Below are positions 51,339 through 63,709 of a DNA stretch of 64,000 nt, piece after piece (the first letter of the stretch is position 1; every line of letters begins with the position of its first letter). This DNA is from Paucibacter sp963740455 (lineage in GTDB: Bacteria > Pseudomonadota > Gammaproteobacteria > Burkholderiales > Burkholderiaceae_C). The stretch is taken from contig CAVUEF010000013.1 in NCBI GenBank assembly GCA_963740455.1, forward strand, positions 1-64,000, in the 5' to 3' direction. A program made the translations under genes and the position numbers. A model generated the notes under the pieces. It made no database searches. It was not told where the DNA came from and saw only the letters and a program-made list of their open reading frames with translations.

Positions 51339-51375
51339 TGATGTCTTCCTTGTTCCGGGTTTGATTGAGGTGGTT

Positions 51376-51828
51376 TCAGCCTGGCTGGCCGAGCAGCAGC
51401 ACGCTGCCTTGCAATTCGCGAATCACGTAGGTTCCGGGTGCTGGCGTGCCGTCACCCAGGTAGCGCACCGTCCAATTGGCACCGCGGTATTGAACGCTCG
51501 CGCTGCCGTCGGGATGCCAATGCGCGACATGCACCTTCTCGCCGATGTCGAGGTTGACGTCCGGGTTGGCTTGCGCTTGCAGTGCCTTGGGCTGGCGCCC
51601 TCGGATCACATGCCAGACGACCACCGCGCCGCCGCCAACGAGGGCCGCGGTGAGCATCTGCGCGCTGGCGCTTAAGGCCAGATGCGAGGCAATCGCCGCG
51701 CCGGCCGTGCCCAGGGCCAGCATCAGCAAATAGAAGGTGCCGGTGCCCATTTCGACCGCAATGAGGGCGCCGGTGGCAATCCACCACCATGTCGTGTTCG
51801 ATGTCAGGTCCATAGCGTCTCCGGCCAA
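51376..51828 (-). CDS. NfeD-family membrane protein
   Basis: A 150-residue protein with three to four hydrophobic segments (about 10-30, 32-50, 55-75) and a C-terminal OB-fold-like domain (about 85-145: VNLDIGEKVHVAHWHPDGSASVQYRGANWTVRYLG ... GTYVIRELQGSVLLLGQ). This is the short NfeD form without protease domain, the usual partner of stomatin-like proteins. It is upstream of qmcA in the same operon. Confidence 0.86.
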   Translation of the reverse strand: MAGDAMDLTSNTTWWWIATGALIAVEMGTGTFYLLMLALGTAGAAIASHLALSASAQMLTAALVGGGAVVVWHVIRGRQPKALQAQANPDVNLDIGEKVHVAHWHPDGSASVQYRGANWTVRYLGDGTPAPGTYVIRELQGSVLLLGQPG

Positions 51829-52002
51829 GTTTGCGACACTGAGTCGCTCGCCAAGATGTCACGCCGAGTGTAGCGACACGACACCACCAAGCGCATTATT
51901 GCGGCGGTGCTTGATCTGTTGCCCGGTGTTTGGCGTACTGTAGGCGCTTATTGGTTCTACACTTCGCCCCTTTTCAATGCTTGACCCTAACTGAGGCACC
52001 CG

Positions 52003-54267
52003 ATGCTGCGCTTTCGCTTTCCCATCGTCATCATCGATGAGGACTATCGTTCCGAAAACACTTCGGGTCTGGGTATACGCGCGCTGGCCGATGCGATCCA
52101 GAAGGAGGGCTTCGAGGTGCTGGGCGCCACCGGCTACGGTGATCTGAGCCAGTTCGCCCAGCAGCAGAGCCGCGCCAGCGCCTTCATCCTGTCGATCGAC
52201 GACGAGGAGTTCACGACGGGCTCCGACTTGGAAGAGCCGGTGGTGCTGGGCCTGCGCAAGTTCATCGAAGAGATCCGGATCAAGAACGCCGACATTCCGA
52301 TCTACATCTACGGTGAGACGCGCACCTCGCAGCATTTGCCTAACGACATTTTGCGCGAACTGCACGGCTTCATCCACATGTTCGAGGACACGCCCGAGTT
52401 CGTGGCGCGCCACATCATCCGCGAGGCCAAGAGCTATCTGGACGGCCTGGCGCCGCCTTTTTTCAAGGCGCTGATGGACTATGCGCAGGACGGCTCGTAT
52501 TCATGGCATTGCCCGGGGCACTCGGGCGGGGTGGCGTTTCTGAAGAGCCCGGTGGGCCAGATGTTCCACCAGTTCTTCGGTGAAAACATGCTGCGCGCCG
52601 ACGTCTGCAACGCGGTAGAAGAACTGGGGCAACTACTGGACCACACCGGCCCGGTGGCCGCATCGGAGAAGAACGCCGCGCGCATCTTCAACGCCGACTA
52701 TTGCTTCTTTGTGACCAACGGCACGTCGACCTCGAACAAGATGGTGTGGCACCACACGGTGGCGCCCGACGACGTGGTGGTGGTCGACCGCAATTGCCAC
52801 AAGAGCATCCTGCACGCCATCATCATGACCGGCGCGGTGCCGGTGTTCATGACGCCCACGCGCAACCATTACGGCATCATCGGCCCGATTCCAGAGAGCG
52901 AGTTTTCACGCGAGGCGATTCGCAAGAAGATTGCCAACAACCCCTTGCTCAAGGGTGTGGACGCCAAGAAGGTCAAGCCGCGCATCATGACGCTGACGCA
53001 GAGCACCTATGACGGTGTGCTTTACAACACCGAAACGATCAAGGCCAAGCTCGACGGCTGGATCGACAACCTGCACTTCGACGAGGCTTGGTTGCCGCAC
53101 GCGGCCTTTCATCGCTTTTACAGCAGCTTTCACTCGATGGGCAAGAGCCGCCCGCGGCCCAAGACGGCGATGGTCTATGCCACGCAGTCGACCCACAAGC
53201 TGCTGGCCGGCCTGTCGCAAGCCTCGCAGGTGCTGGTGCAGGACTCTCAGAACGTCAAGCTCGACACGCATCTGTTCAACGAGGCCTACTTGATGCACAC
53301 CTCGACCAGCCCGCAATACGCGATCATCGCGAGTTGCGACGTGGCCGCCGCGATGATGGAGCCGCCCGGTGGCACTGCCCTGGTGGCCGAAAGCATTGCC
53401 GAGGCGCTGGACTTTCGCCGCGCCATGCGCAAGGTGGACAAGGACTACGGCAAGGACTGGTGGTTCAAGGTCTGGGGTCCGGACAAGCTCGACCCCGAGG
53501 GTGTGGCCAAACAGGCCGACTGGATGCTCAAGGCGAACGAGAAGTGGCATGGATTTGGCGACATCGCCCCGGGCTTCAATATGCTGGACCCGATCAAGTC
53601 GACCATCATCACGCCCGGCATGGACATGAACGGCAAGTTCGCCAAGACCGGCATTCCGGCGTCCATCGTCACCAAGTTCCTCGCCGAACATGGTGTGGTG
53701 GTCGAGAAGACGGGGCTGTACTCGTTTTTCATCATGTTCACGATCGGCATCACCAAGGGGCGCTGGAACACCTTGCTGACGGCGCTGCAACAGTTCAAGG
53801 ACGACCACGAGAAGAACGCGCCGCTGTGGCGCATCCTGCCCGAGTTTTGTGCCGCGCATCCGCGCTACGAGCGCATGGGCCTGGCCGACCTGTGCCAGAC
53901 CATCCACACCATGTATGCCAAGGGCGACATTGCGCGGCTGACGACCGAGATGTATTTGTCGGACCTGCAGCCGGCCATGAAACCGAGCGACGCCTATGCG
54001 CATATCGCACGACGTTCGACCGAGCGCGTCGAGATCGACAAACTCGAAGGCCGCATCACAACGTCATTGCTGACGCCTTATCCGCCGGGCATTCCGCTGT
54101 TGATTCCGGGCGAGCGCTTCAACAAGAAGATCGTCGATTACCTGCGCTTCACGCGTGAGTTCAACGCCAGTTTTCCGGGTTTTCACACCGACGTGCACGG
54201 CCTGGTGGAAGAGTCCGTGCCGGGCTTGCCATCGCGCTATTACGTGGACTGCGTGCGCAACGAGTGA
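52003..54267 (+). CDS. Biodegradative Arg/Lys/Orn decarboxylase (AdiA-like, fold-type I)
   Basis: PLP-dependent amino acid decarboxylase of 754 residues. The N-terminal wing/receiver-like domain is at about 1-130; the PLP domain has WHCPGHSGGVAFLKSPVG, SEKNAARIFNADYCFFVTNGTSTSNK and the cofactor lysine Lys399 in QSTHKLLAGLSQAS. The C-terminal part carries LTPYPPGIPLLIPGE. Length and the HFDEAWLPHAAFHRFY stretch resemble arginine decarboxylases of the AdiA group, but lysine or ornithine specificity cannot be excluded. The start ATG 52003 is conserved (LRFRFPIVIID). It stands alone; no antiporter is seen next to it. Confidence 0.85.
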   Translation: MLRFRFPIVIIDEDYRSENTSGLGIRALADAIQKEGFEVLGATGYGDLSQFAQQQSRASAFILSIDDEEFTTGSDLEEPVVLGLRKFIEEIRIKNADIPIYIYGETRTSQHLPNDILRELHGFIHMFEDTPEFVARHIIREAKSYLDGLAPPFFKALMDYAQDGSYSWHCPGHSGGVAFLKSPVGQMFHQFFGENMLRADVCNAVEELGQLLDHTGPVAASEKNAARIFNADYCFFVTNGTSTSNKMVWHHTVAPDDVVVVDRNCHKSILHAIIMTGAVPVFMTPTRNHYGIIGPIPESEFSREAIRKKIANNPLLKGVDAKKVKPRIMTLTQSTYDGVLYNTETIKAKLDGWIDNLHFDEAWLPHAAFHRFYSSFHSMGKSRPRPKTAMVYATQSTHKLLAGLSQASQVLVQDSQNVKLDTHLFNEAYLMHTSTSPQYAIIASCDVAAAMMEPPGGTALVAESIAEALDFRRAMRKVDKDYGKDWWFKVWGPDKLDPEGVAKQADWMLKANEKWHGFGDIAPGFNMLDPIKSTIITPGMDMNGKFAKTGIPASIVTKFLAEHGVVVEKTGLYSFFIMFTIGITKGRWNTLLTALQQFKDDHEKNAPLWRILPEFCAAHPRYERMGLADLCQTIHTMYAKGDIARLTTEMYLSDLQPAMKPSDAYAHIARRSTERVEIDKLEGRITTSLLTPYPPGIPLLIPGERFNKKIVDYLRFTREFNASFPGFHTDVHGLVEESVPGLPSRYYVDCVRNE

Positions 54268-54377
54268 CGCGCTTGAGGTGATCTATCGATCTGCCTTGCA
54301 CAGGGCCGGCCGCCGAACAATGCTCCGTTCGGCTGGACCGCGAGTTTGCCAGGCACGACGGGCTCCAGCCCGCAGCC

Positions 54378-55163
54378 TCACTGGCTTTGTCCGTTGCCCG
54401 TCATATGACTGAAGCCACCATCGACATAGGTGATTTCGGCACTGATGCCTGACGCCAGGTCGGACAGCAAGAACGCCGCCACATTGCCGACTTCTTCGAT
54501 GGTGATGTTGCGGCGAATTGGCGTCACGGCAGCAAACATGCTGAGCAATTTGCCGAAGTCGCTGATGCCCGACGCCGCCAGCGTCTTGATCGGGCCGGCT
54601 GACAGGCCATTCACCCGGATGCCCTTGGCGCCCAGACTCTGTGCCAGATAACGCACGCTCGATTCCAGCGAGGCCTTGGCCAGGCCCATGGTGTTGTAGT
54701 TGGGCACGTAGCGTGCCGCGCCCAGGTACGACAGCGTCAGCAGCGACGCGCCAGGACGCAGGCGCGTGTGACAGGCTTTGGCCATGGCCGGGAAGCTGTA
54801 CGCCGAAATATCGTGTGCGATGCGGAAGTTGTCGCGCGTCAGGCCGTCCAGAAAGTCGCCGCCAATCGCATCGCGCGGGGCATAACCGATGGAATGCACA
54901 AAGCCGTCGAACTCGGGCCAGCTCTGGCACAAATCATTGAACAAAGCTTCAATTTGCGCGTCCTCGCCGACATCGCAATCAAACACCAGCTTCGAGCCAA
55001 ATTCGGCGGCAAATTCGGTAATGCGCTCCTTGAAGCGTTCGCCCTGGTAGCTGAACGCCAACTCGGCGCCTTCGCGGTGGCAGGCCTTGGCGATACCGTA
55101 AGCGATGGAGCGGTTGTTCAACAAACCGGTGATCAAGAGCCGCTTGCCCGCGAGGAATCCCAT
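54378..55163 (-). CDS. fabI: NADH-dependent enoyl-ACP reductase FabI
   Basis: Reduces trans-2-enoyl-ACP in the last step of each fatty acid elongation round, in the cytoplasm. The 261-residue protein shows GKRLLITGLLNNRSIAYGIAKA at the NAD site, HSIGYAPRDAIGG, and the catalytic Tyr-x6-Lys stretch YNTMGLAKASLE, with VNGLSAGPIKTLAASGI after it. The start at 55163 has a strong AGGAGA site; an upstream ATG at 55181 is not needed. It is divergent from the rimP operon and convergent with the decarboxylase; the 110 bases between the latter two contain only a weak hairpin. Confidence 0.93.
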   Translation of the reverse strand: MGFLAGKRLLITGLLNNRSIAYGIAKACHREGAELAFSYQGERFKERITEFAAEFGSKLVFDCDVGEDAQIEALFNDLCQSWPEFDGFVHSIGYAPRDAIGGDFLDGLTRDNFRIAHDISAYSFPAMAKACHTRLRPGASLLTLSYLGAARYVPNYNTMGLAKASLESSVRYLAQSLGAKGIRVNGLSAGPIKTLAASGISDFGKLLSMFAAVTPIRRNITIEEVGNVAAFLLSDLASGISAEITYVDGGFSHMTGNGQSQ

Positions 55164-55235
55164 GTCTTCTCCTAGAAGCAAAAATACTTAAGCGCTGGAT
55201 TCTCGCATGCCCCTGTCCATATTGATGGCTCGATC

Positions 55236-55264
55236 TTGCGGGCATGGTAATTGCGAGGTACAAT
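55236..55264 (+). promoter_or_regulatory. Sigma70-type promoter of the rimP-nusA-infB operon
   Basis: TTGCGG (55236-55241) and TACAAT (55259-55264) are separated by exactly 17 bases. Transcription would start near 55271, leaving a leader of about 135 bases before rimP. Confidence 0.7.
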
Positions 55265-55286
55265 TCCGCTTTCGCTGAGAAGCTGA

Positions 55287-55317
55287 AATGGGCGGATTCA
55301 TCCAGCCCATTTTTTTT
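55287..55317 (+). terminator. Attenuator-like hairpin with T8 run in the rimP leader
   Basis: AATGGGCGGA and TCC-A-GCCCATT form a stem around TTCA, followed directly by eight T. It lies about 15 bases after the predicted start of transcription and 90 bases before rimP. A terminator at this place would make expression of the operon depend on readthrough; NusA, encoded in the same operon, is an obvious candidate regulator. Confidence 0.75.
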
Positions 55318-55404
55318 GGTTGCTGGCTATTTGCAAGCTGGTTTTCAGGATTCTCGGCGGTCTTGGTTTTTTCAAAGTTTGAACGCAGTGGAGACACTCG
55401 GCGC

Positions 55405-55983
55405 ATGAATTGGCAAGCCGCAGTTGAGTCAACCGTAACCGGTTTGGGTTACGACATGGTGGATTGCGAACGCACGCCAGGGGGCTTGCTGCGTGTCTAT
55501 ATCGACCTTGTACCTGATCTTTCGAGTGCGGGTGCCGAGGAAAGATTCATCACGGTGGAAGACTGCGAACGGGTGACGCGCCAGCTCCAATATGTGCTCG
55601 AAGTGGAAGCTTGTGCTTATGAGCGGCTGGAAGTGTCTTCGCCGGGGTTGGATCGGCCGCTGAAAAGGGCGTCCGATTACCAGCGCTTCGAAGGTGCCGA
55701 GATTGATCTGAGCTTGAAATTGGCGTTTCAAGGGCGCAAGAAATATCGGGGCATGCTGTCGGCGCAGGCTGGCGGCTGGCGCATTGTGTTCAACGACGGC
55801 AAGGTCGATCAAGCATTGGATTTTTCCCTGGATGAAGTGCGAGAGGCGCGGCTTGTGCCCGTGATCGACTTCAAAGGGCGCCGGGTGAAACCGGCGACCA
55901 CACCCGCTAGCGTGAACATGGTGGGTGAGGTGAACGACGCCGAGGTGGCGGATAAAAGAGTTGACGGAGGTCATGTTCAATGA
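55405..55983 (+). CDS. rimP: Ribosome maturation factor RimP
   Basis: Needed for 30S subunit maturation. The 192-residue product has the family core GLGYDMVDCERTPGGLLRVYID, FITVEDCERVTRQLQYVLEVE, YERLEVSSPGLDRPLKRASDYQRF and the C-terminal SH3-like domain. It is somewhat longer than the usual 150 residues through an insert and a C-terminal tail. ATG 55405 has GGAG upstream; a longer frame opening at 55288 lies within the terminator stem and is rejected. It overlaps nusA by four bases. Confidence 0.92.
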   Translation: MNWQAAVESTVTGLGYDMVDCERTPGGLLRVYIDLVPDLSSAGAEERFITVEDCERVTRQLQYVLEVEACAYERLEVSSPGLDRPLKRASDYQRFEGAEIDLSLKLAFQGRKKYRGMLSAQAGGWRIVFNDGKVDQALDFSLDEVREARLVPVIDFKGRRVKPATTPASVNMVGEVNDAEVADKRVDGGHVQ

Positions 55984-57458
55984 ATCGCGAACTGTTGATG
56001 CTGGTGGATGTCATCTCGCGCGAGAAGAATGTCGAGCGCGACGTGGTGTTCGGTGCCGTGGAAGCGGCGCTGGCCTCTGCGACCAAGAAGCTGCATGGTG
56101 GTGAAGTCGACATCCGGGTCGCGGTTGATCGCGACTCAGGCGAATATGAAACCTTTCGCCGCTGGCATGTCGTGCCCAACGAGGCTGGACTGCAAAATGC
56201 AGATGCCGAAATCCTGCTGTTCGAGGCCCAGGAGCAGATTGCTGACATCGAGGTGGAAGACCACATCGAAGAGTCGGTCGAGTCGGTGCCGATCGGCCGC
56301 ATCGGTGCGCAAGCTGCCAAGCAGGTGATTCTGCAGAAGATTCGCGATGCCGAACGCGAGCAGCTGCTGAATGATTTCTTGTCGCGTGGCGAGCGCATCT
56401 TTGTGGGCACGGTGAAGCGCTTGGACAAGGGCGACATCATCGTGGAGTCGGGTCGCATCGAAGGCCGTCTGAAGCGCAGCGAGATGATCCCCAAAGAGAA
56501 TCTGCGCACCGGAGATCGGGTGCGGGCCTTCATGGCCGGTATCGACGCAACGCAACGCGGCCCGCAAATCATGCTGTCACGCAATGCTCCTGGTTTCATG
56601 ATCGAGCTGTTCTATCAGGAAGTACCCGAGATCGAGCAAGGACTGCTTGAGATCAAGAGCTGTGCCCGCGACGCGGGCTCGCGCGCCAAAATTGCTGTGC
56701 AGTCACATGACAAGCGTGTCGATCCGATCGGCACCTGCGTTGGCGTGCGCGGTTCACGCGTGAACGGCGTCACCAATGAGTTGGCCGGCGAGCGCGTCGA
56801 CATTGTGCTGTGGTCCGAAGACCCGGCCCAGTTTGTCATCGGTGCGCTGGCGCCTGCCAACGTGCAGTCGATCGTGGTCGATGAAGAACGTCATGCCATG
56901 GACGTGGTGGTTGACGAGGAAAACCTCGCCATCGCGATTGGCCGTGGAGGACAGAATGTGCGGCTGGCGTCTGAATTGACCGGTTGGCGCATCAATATCA
57001 TGACGGCAGACGAGTCGGTCGCCAAGCAGACCCAGGAAAGCGATGTCACGCGCAAGCTCTTCGTTGAGAAACTCGACGTCGATGTCGAGGTGGCCGAGAT
57101 TCTGATTGCCGAAGGCTTTACCAGCCTGGAAGAAGTCGCTTATGTCCCGATGCAGGAAATGCTCGAGATCGAGGCCTTCGACGAGGACACCGTCAACGAA
57201 CTGCGCACCCGTGCCAAGGATGCGCTGCTGACGATGGAAATCGCCAAGGAAGAGGCTGTCGAGGCAGTGTCCCAGGATCTGCGCGATCTTGAGGGCGTGA
57301 CCGCCGAGTTGATCTCCAAATTGGCCGAAGGTGGCATCCACACCCGCGACGATCTGGCCGATTTGGCTGTTGACGAGTTGGTCGAACTGGCAGGCATGGA
57401 CGAGGCGCAAGCCAGCGCCATCATCATGAAGGCGCGTGAACACTGGTTCACTGCCTGA
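55980..57458 (+). CDS. nusA: Transcription termination/antitermination protein NusA
   Basis: RNA polymerase-binding factor of 492 residues. Domains in order are the N-terminal RNAP-binding domain (1-130), S1 (about 135-200, GERIFVGTVKRLDKGDIIVE), KH1/KH2 (about 200-345, PIGTCVGVRGSRVNGVTNEL and IAIGRGGQNVRLASELTGWRINI), and two C-terminal acidic repeats (LIAEGFTSLEEVAYVPMQEML and LAEGGIHTRDDLADLAVDELVEL), typical of proteobacterial NusA. Start ATG overlaps rimP; infB starts 61 bases later. Confidence 0.95.
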   Translation: MNRELLMLVDVISREKNVERDVVFGAVEAALASATKKLHGGEVDIRVAVDRDSGEYETFRRWHVVPNEAGLQNADAEILLFEAQEQIADIEVEDHIEESVESVPIGRIGAQAAKQVILQKIRDAEREQLLNDFLSRGERIFVGTVKRLDKGDIIVESGRIEGRLKRSEMIPKENLRTGDRVRAFMAGIDATQRGPQIMLSRNAPGFMIELFYQEVPEIEQGLLEIKSCARDAGSRAKIAVQSHDKRVDPIGTCVGVRGSRVNGVTNELAGERVDIVLWSEDPAQFVIGALAPANVQSIVVDEERHAMDVVVDEENLAIAIGRGGQNVRLASELTGWRINIMTADESVAKQTQESDVTRKLFVEKLDVDVEVAEILIAEGFTSLEEVAYVPMQEMLEIEAFDEDTVNELRTRAKDALLTMEIAKEEAVEAVSQDLRDLEGVTAELISKLAEGGIHTRDDLADLAVDELVELAGMDEAQASAIIMKAREHWFTA

Positions 57459-57519
57459 CTCCCGCCCCGCAGCCAATCCATCGCACAGCACCGAACGCAC
57501 CAAGCAAGGACCTCAAATA

Positions 57520-60429
<2,910 letters not shown>

Positions 60430-60452
60430 GGCGGATTTGCCCTCACCCTGCA

Positions 60453-60485
60453 AACCCCGCCTTCTGAGAAGTAGGCGGGTTTTTC
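60453..60485 (+). terminator. Terminator-like hairpin between infB and rbfA
   Basis: CCCGCCTTCT and AGAAGtAGGCGGG pair across a G, with a bulged T, followed by five T. It lies 24 bases after the infB stop and would reduce transcription of rbfA-truB relative to infB. Confidence 0.75.
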
Positions 60486-60529
60486 ATTTTGATGCGGGCC
60501 CGCCCAAGACACGCGACCAAGGAATTCAA

Positions 60530-60892
60530 ATGCGTCACAAGCGAACCATACCCCACCGGGGCTTTCGTATTGCCGACCAGATCCAGCGCGATCTGGCCGA
60601 GCTGATCCGCGAGCTGAAGGATCCGCGTATCGGCATGGTGACCGTGCACGCGGTGGAGGTGACGCCCGACTACGCGCATGCCAAGGTGTTCTTCTCGGTC
60701 TTGGTGGGTGACCCGCAGCAGAACCAGGACGCGTTGAACGAGGCCGCCGGTTACCTGCGCAATGGCTTGTTCAAGCGCCTGCAGATCCACACCGTGCCGA
60801 CGCTGCATTTTCATTTCGATCGCACCACCGAGCGCGCCGCCGAGTTGAGCGCGCTGATTCAACAAGCCAACGCCACGCACGCCAAGGACTGA
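60530..60892 (+). CDS. rbfA: Ribosome-binding factor A
   Basis: 30S maturation and cold-adaptation factor with a KH-like fold, 120 residues: RIADQIQRDLAELIRELKDPRIGMVTVHAVEVTPDYAHAKVFFSVL and LQIHTVPTLHFHFDRTTERAAELSALIQQA. AAGGAATTCAA precedes the ATG. It lies between infB and truB in the standard order. Confidence 0.94.
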   Translation: MRHKRTIPHRGFRIADQIQRDLAELIRELKDPRIGMVTVHAVEVTPDYAHAKVFFSVLVGDPQQNQDALNEAAGYLRNGLFKRLQIHTVPTLHFHFDRTTERAAELSALIQQANATHAKD

Positions 60893-60906
60893 CTTTTTAC
60901 TACGCC

Positions 60907-61873
60907 ATGCACGCCGCCGTCTCAGAACGTCCAGAACGTCGCCCCAGGCAGGTACGCCGCGCATTGCACGGCGTGCTGCTGCTTGACAAGCCGCTCGGCA
61001 TGTCGAGCAACGACGCCTTGCAAAAGGCGAAGTGGCTGCTGCGTGCTGTGAAGGCCGGCCACACCGGCACGCTCGACCCCTTGGCCACCGGCTTGCTGCC
61101 GCTGTGTTTTGGCGCAGCGACCAAGTTCTCGCAGGTCAGCCTGGATGCCGACAAGGCTTATGTCGCGACGCTGAAACTGGGCGTCACCACCCGCACCGCT
61201 GACGGCGAAGGCGATGTGCTGCAGACCCGTCCGGTCGATCTCACGCTGGAGCAAGTGCAGGCCGCCTGCGCCGCCTTCACGGGCGAAATCAGCCAGATGC
61301 CGCCGATGTATTCGGCGCTCAAGCATGAGGGCAAGGCCTTGTACGAGTACGCTCGGCTAGGCTTGGAGATCGAGCGCACGGCGCGGCGCGTCACGATTCA
61401 TCGCATTCGAGCTGCTCGACTGGCAGCAAGACGTGCTGTCGATCAGCGTGAGCTGCAGCAAGGGCACTTACATCCGCACGCTGGCCGAAGATATCGGTGA
61501 GTGGCTGGGTTGCGGCGCGCACCTGAGTGCGCTGCGGCGCACCCGCAGCGGACCGCTCAACCTGGCCGCCGCCGTGACGCTGGACGCCTTGACCGAGCTG
61601 AGCGAAACACAACGCGAGGCGCGGCTGTTGCCGGTCGATACCTTGCTCGACGACTGGCCTCGCATCAATCTGGATGAGGACGAAGCCGGGCGATTCCTGA
61701 CAGGATTGCGTCGGCGTATCGATGCCGCCGATGCGCCACAAGTACGTGTCTATGGTCCCGAAGCGCGTGCCCTGTTGGGCAGCGCGCATATCACTGCTGG
61801 CGAGTTGATCGCCGATCGATTACTGAGTCCCCTGGAAGTTGCCAGCCTCCTGCACCCTGAAAGCCCCTTATGA
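60907..61873 (+). pseudogene. truB: tRNA pseudouridine-55 synthase TruB, interrupted by a one-base frameshift
   Basis: The first frame gives HGVLLLDKPLGMSSNDALQKAKWLL, the catalytic Asp in GHTGTLDPLATGLLP, and QMPPMYSALKHEGKALYEYARLGLEIERTARRVTIHR. After 61405 the homologous continuation FELLDWQQDVLSISVSCSKGTYIRTLAEDIGEWLGCGAHLSALRRTRSG is in another frame and runs to 61873. One added base at about 61405-61407 joins them into a normal-length TruB (about 320 residues). Read as it stands, the protein stops at 61500 and lacks its C-terminal half. A sequencing or assembly error is quite possible since the rest of the gene is well kept. The stop overlaps typA (ATGA). Confidence 0.85.
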
Positions 61874-63687
61874 GTAGCAAGCAAATTCGCAACATCGCGA
61901 TCATCGCGCACGTTGACCACGGCAAGACCACGCTGGTGGATCAGTTGCTGCGCCAGAGCGGAACCTTCCGTACCAACGAGAAGGTGGCCGAGCGCGTGAT
62001 GGACAGCAACGATCTCGAAAAGGAGCGCGGCATCACGATCCTGTCCAAGAACTGCGCGGTCGAATGGTTGGGCACGCACATCAACATCGTCGACACCCCC
62101 GGACACGCTGATTTCGGTGGCGAAGTGGAGCGCGTGCTGTCGATGGTCGACAGCGTGCTGCTGCTGGTCGACGCCGTTGAAGGCCCGATGCCGCAAACGC
62201 GCTTTGTCACCAAGAAGGCGCTCGCGCTGGGCTTGAAGCCCATCGTCGTGGTCAACAAGGTGGACCGGCCTGGCGCGCGCGCCGACTACGTGATCAACGC
62301 CACGTTCGAATTGTTTGACAAGCTCGGTGCCACCGAAGAGCAGCTCGACTTTCCTATCGTCTTTGCCTCGGGCTTGAACGGCTGGGCTACGCTGACGCAA
62401 GGCGAGGTCGGCACCGATCTGGCGCCGCTGTTCAATGCCATTCTCGAGCATGTGCCTGCACACGCCGGCGTCGAGACCGATCCGCTGCAACTGCAAATCT
62501 GCTCGCTCGACTATTCGACCTATGTGGGCCGCATCGGCATCGGCCGCATCAACCAGGGCACTTTGAAGCCGATGCAGGAAGTGGCCGTCTACAGCGGTCC
62601 GGACAGCACGCCCATCAAGGCGCGCGTCAACCAGGTGCTCAAGTTCGACGGCCTGACCCGCGTGCAGGCTGAAGAAGCCGGCCCCGGCGACATCGTGCTC
62701 ATCAACGGCATCGAAGGCATTGGCATCGGTGTCACGCTGACCAGCGTCGACAACCCGGTTCCACTGCCCATGCTGCTGGTCGACGAGCCGACGCTGACCA
62801 TGAATTTCTGCGTCAACAATTCGCCCTTGGCCGGCCGTGAAGGCAAGTACGTGACGGGCCGCCAGATCTGGGACCGCCTGCAGCGCGAGCTGCAATCGAA
62901 CGTGGCGCTGCGCGTCAAGGAAACCGATGAAGACGGCATCTTCGAAGTCTCGGGCCGCGGTGAACTGCACCTTACCATCCTGCTCGAGACGATTCGTCGC
63001 GAAGGCTTCGAGCTGGCCGTGTCGAAACCGCGCGTGGTGTTCCACGAAGTGAACGGCGAGAAGCAGGAACCCATGGAGATGGTCACCGCCGACGTCGAGG
63101 AGCAGAACCAAGGCGCTGTGATGCAGGCCCTGGGCGAGCGCAAGGCCGATCTGGTGAACATGGAATCCGACGGCATGGGCCGCGTGCGGCTGGAGTACCG
63201 CATTCCGGCGCGTGGCCTGATCGGCTTCCAGAACGAGTTCATGAACCTGACGCGAGGCACCGGTCTCATCAGCAATATCTTCGACGGCTACGAGGCTTAC
63301 AAGGGCGAGATCCCGAGCCGCAAGAATGGCGTGCTGATCAGCCAGGACGATGGCGAGGCGGTCACGTATTCGCTGGGCAAGCTGGACGACCGCGGACGCA
63401 TGTTCGTGAAGGCGGGCGACCCCTTGTATGAAGGCATGATCATCGGCATCCACAGCCGCGACAACGATCTGGTGGTGAACGCGGTGCGTGGCAAGCAGCT
63501 GACCAACTTCCGCGTCTCGGGCAAGGAAGACGCGATCAAGATCACGCCGCCCATCAACATGTCGCTGGAGTACGCGGTCGAGTTCATTGCCGACGACGAA
63601 TTGGTCGAAATCACGCCCAAGTCGATTCGCGTGCGCAAACGCCATCTGAAGGAACACGACCGCAAGCGTGCTTCGCGCGAGGCTTGA
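61870..63687 (+). CDS. typA: Translational GTPase TypA/BipA
   Basis: Ribosome-associated GTPase of 605 residues involved in ribosome assembly and stress adaptation. The P-loop AHVDHGKT is at 13-20, followed by ERGITILSKNCAVEW, DTPGHADFGGEVERVLSMVDSVLLLVDA and NKVDRPGAR; the C-terminal CTD with FQNEFMNLTRGTGL and RKRHLKEHDRKRASR is typical. Translation appears coupled to truB by the ATGA overlap. Confidence 0.95.
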   Translation: MSSKQIRNIAIIAHVDHGKTTLVDQLLRQSGTFRTNEKVAERVMDSNDLEKERGITILSKNCAVEWLGTHINIVDTPGHADFGGEVERVLSMVDSVLLLVDAVEGPMPQTRFVTKKALALGLKPIVVVNKVDRPGARADYVINATFELFDKLGATEEQLDFPIVFASGLNGWATLTQGEVGTDLAPLFNAILEHVPAHAGVETDPLQLQICSLDYSTYVGRIGIGRINQGTLKPMQEVAVYSGPDSTPIKARVNQVLKFDGLTRVQAEEAGPGDIVLINGIEGIGIGVTLTSVDNPVPLPMLLVDEPTLTMNFCVNNSPLAGREGKYVTGRQIWDRLQRELQSNVALRVKETDEDGIFEVSGRGELHLTILLETIRREGFELAVSKPRVVFHEVNGEKQEPMEMVTADVEEQNQGAVMQALGERKADLVNMESDGMGRVRLEYRIPARGLIGFQNEFMNLTRGTGLISNIFDGYEAYKGEIPSRKNGVLISQDDGEAVTYSLGKLDDRGRMFVKAGDPLYEGMIIGIHSRDNDLVVNAVRGKQLTNFRVSGKEDAIKITPPINMSLEYAVEFIADDELVEITPKSIRVRKRHLKEHDRKRASREA

Positions 63688-63709
63688 TGCTGGTTTGCAT
63701 CGAAGCCAG

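Noticed and set aside
54312..54333. GCCGAAC/GTTCGGC hairpin between the decarboxylase and fabI
   Set aside because: 7-bp stem with no T run; too weak to list as a terminator.
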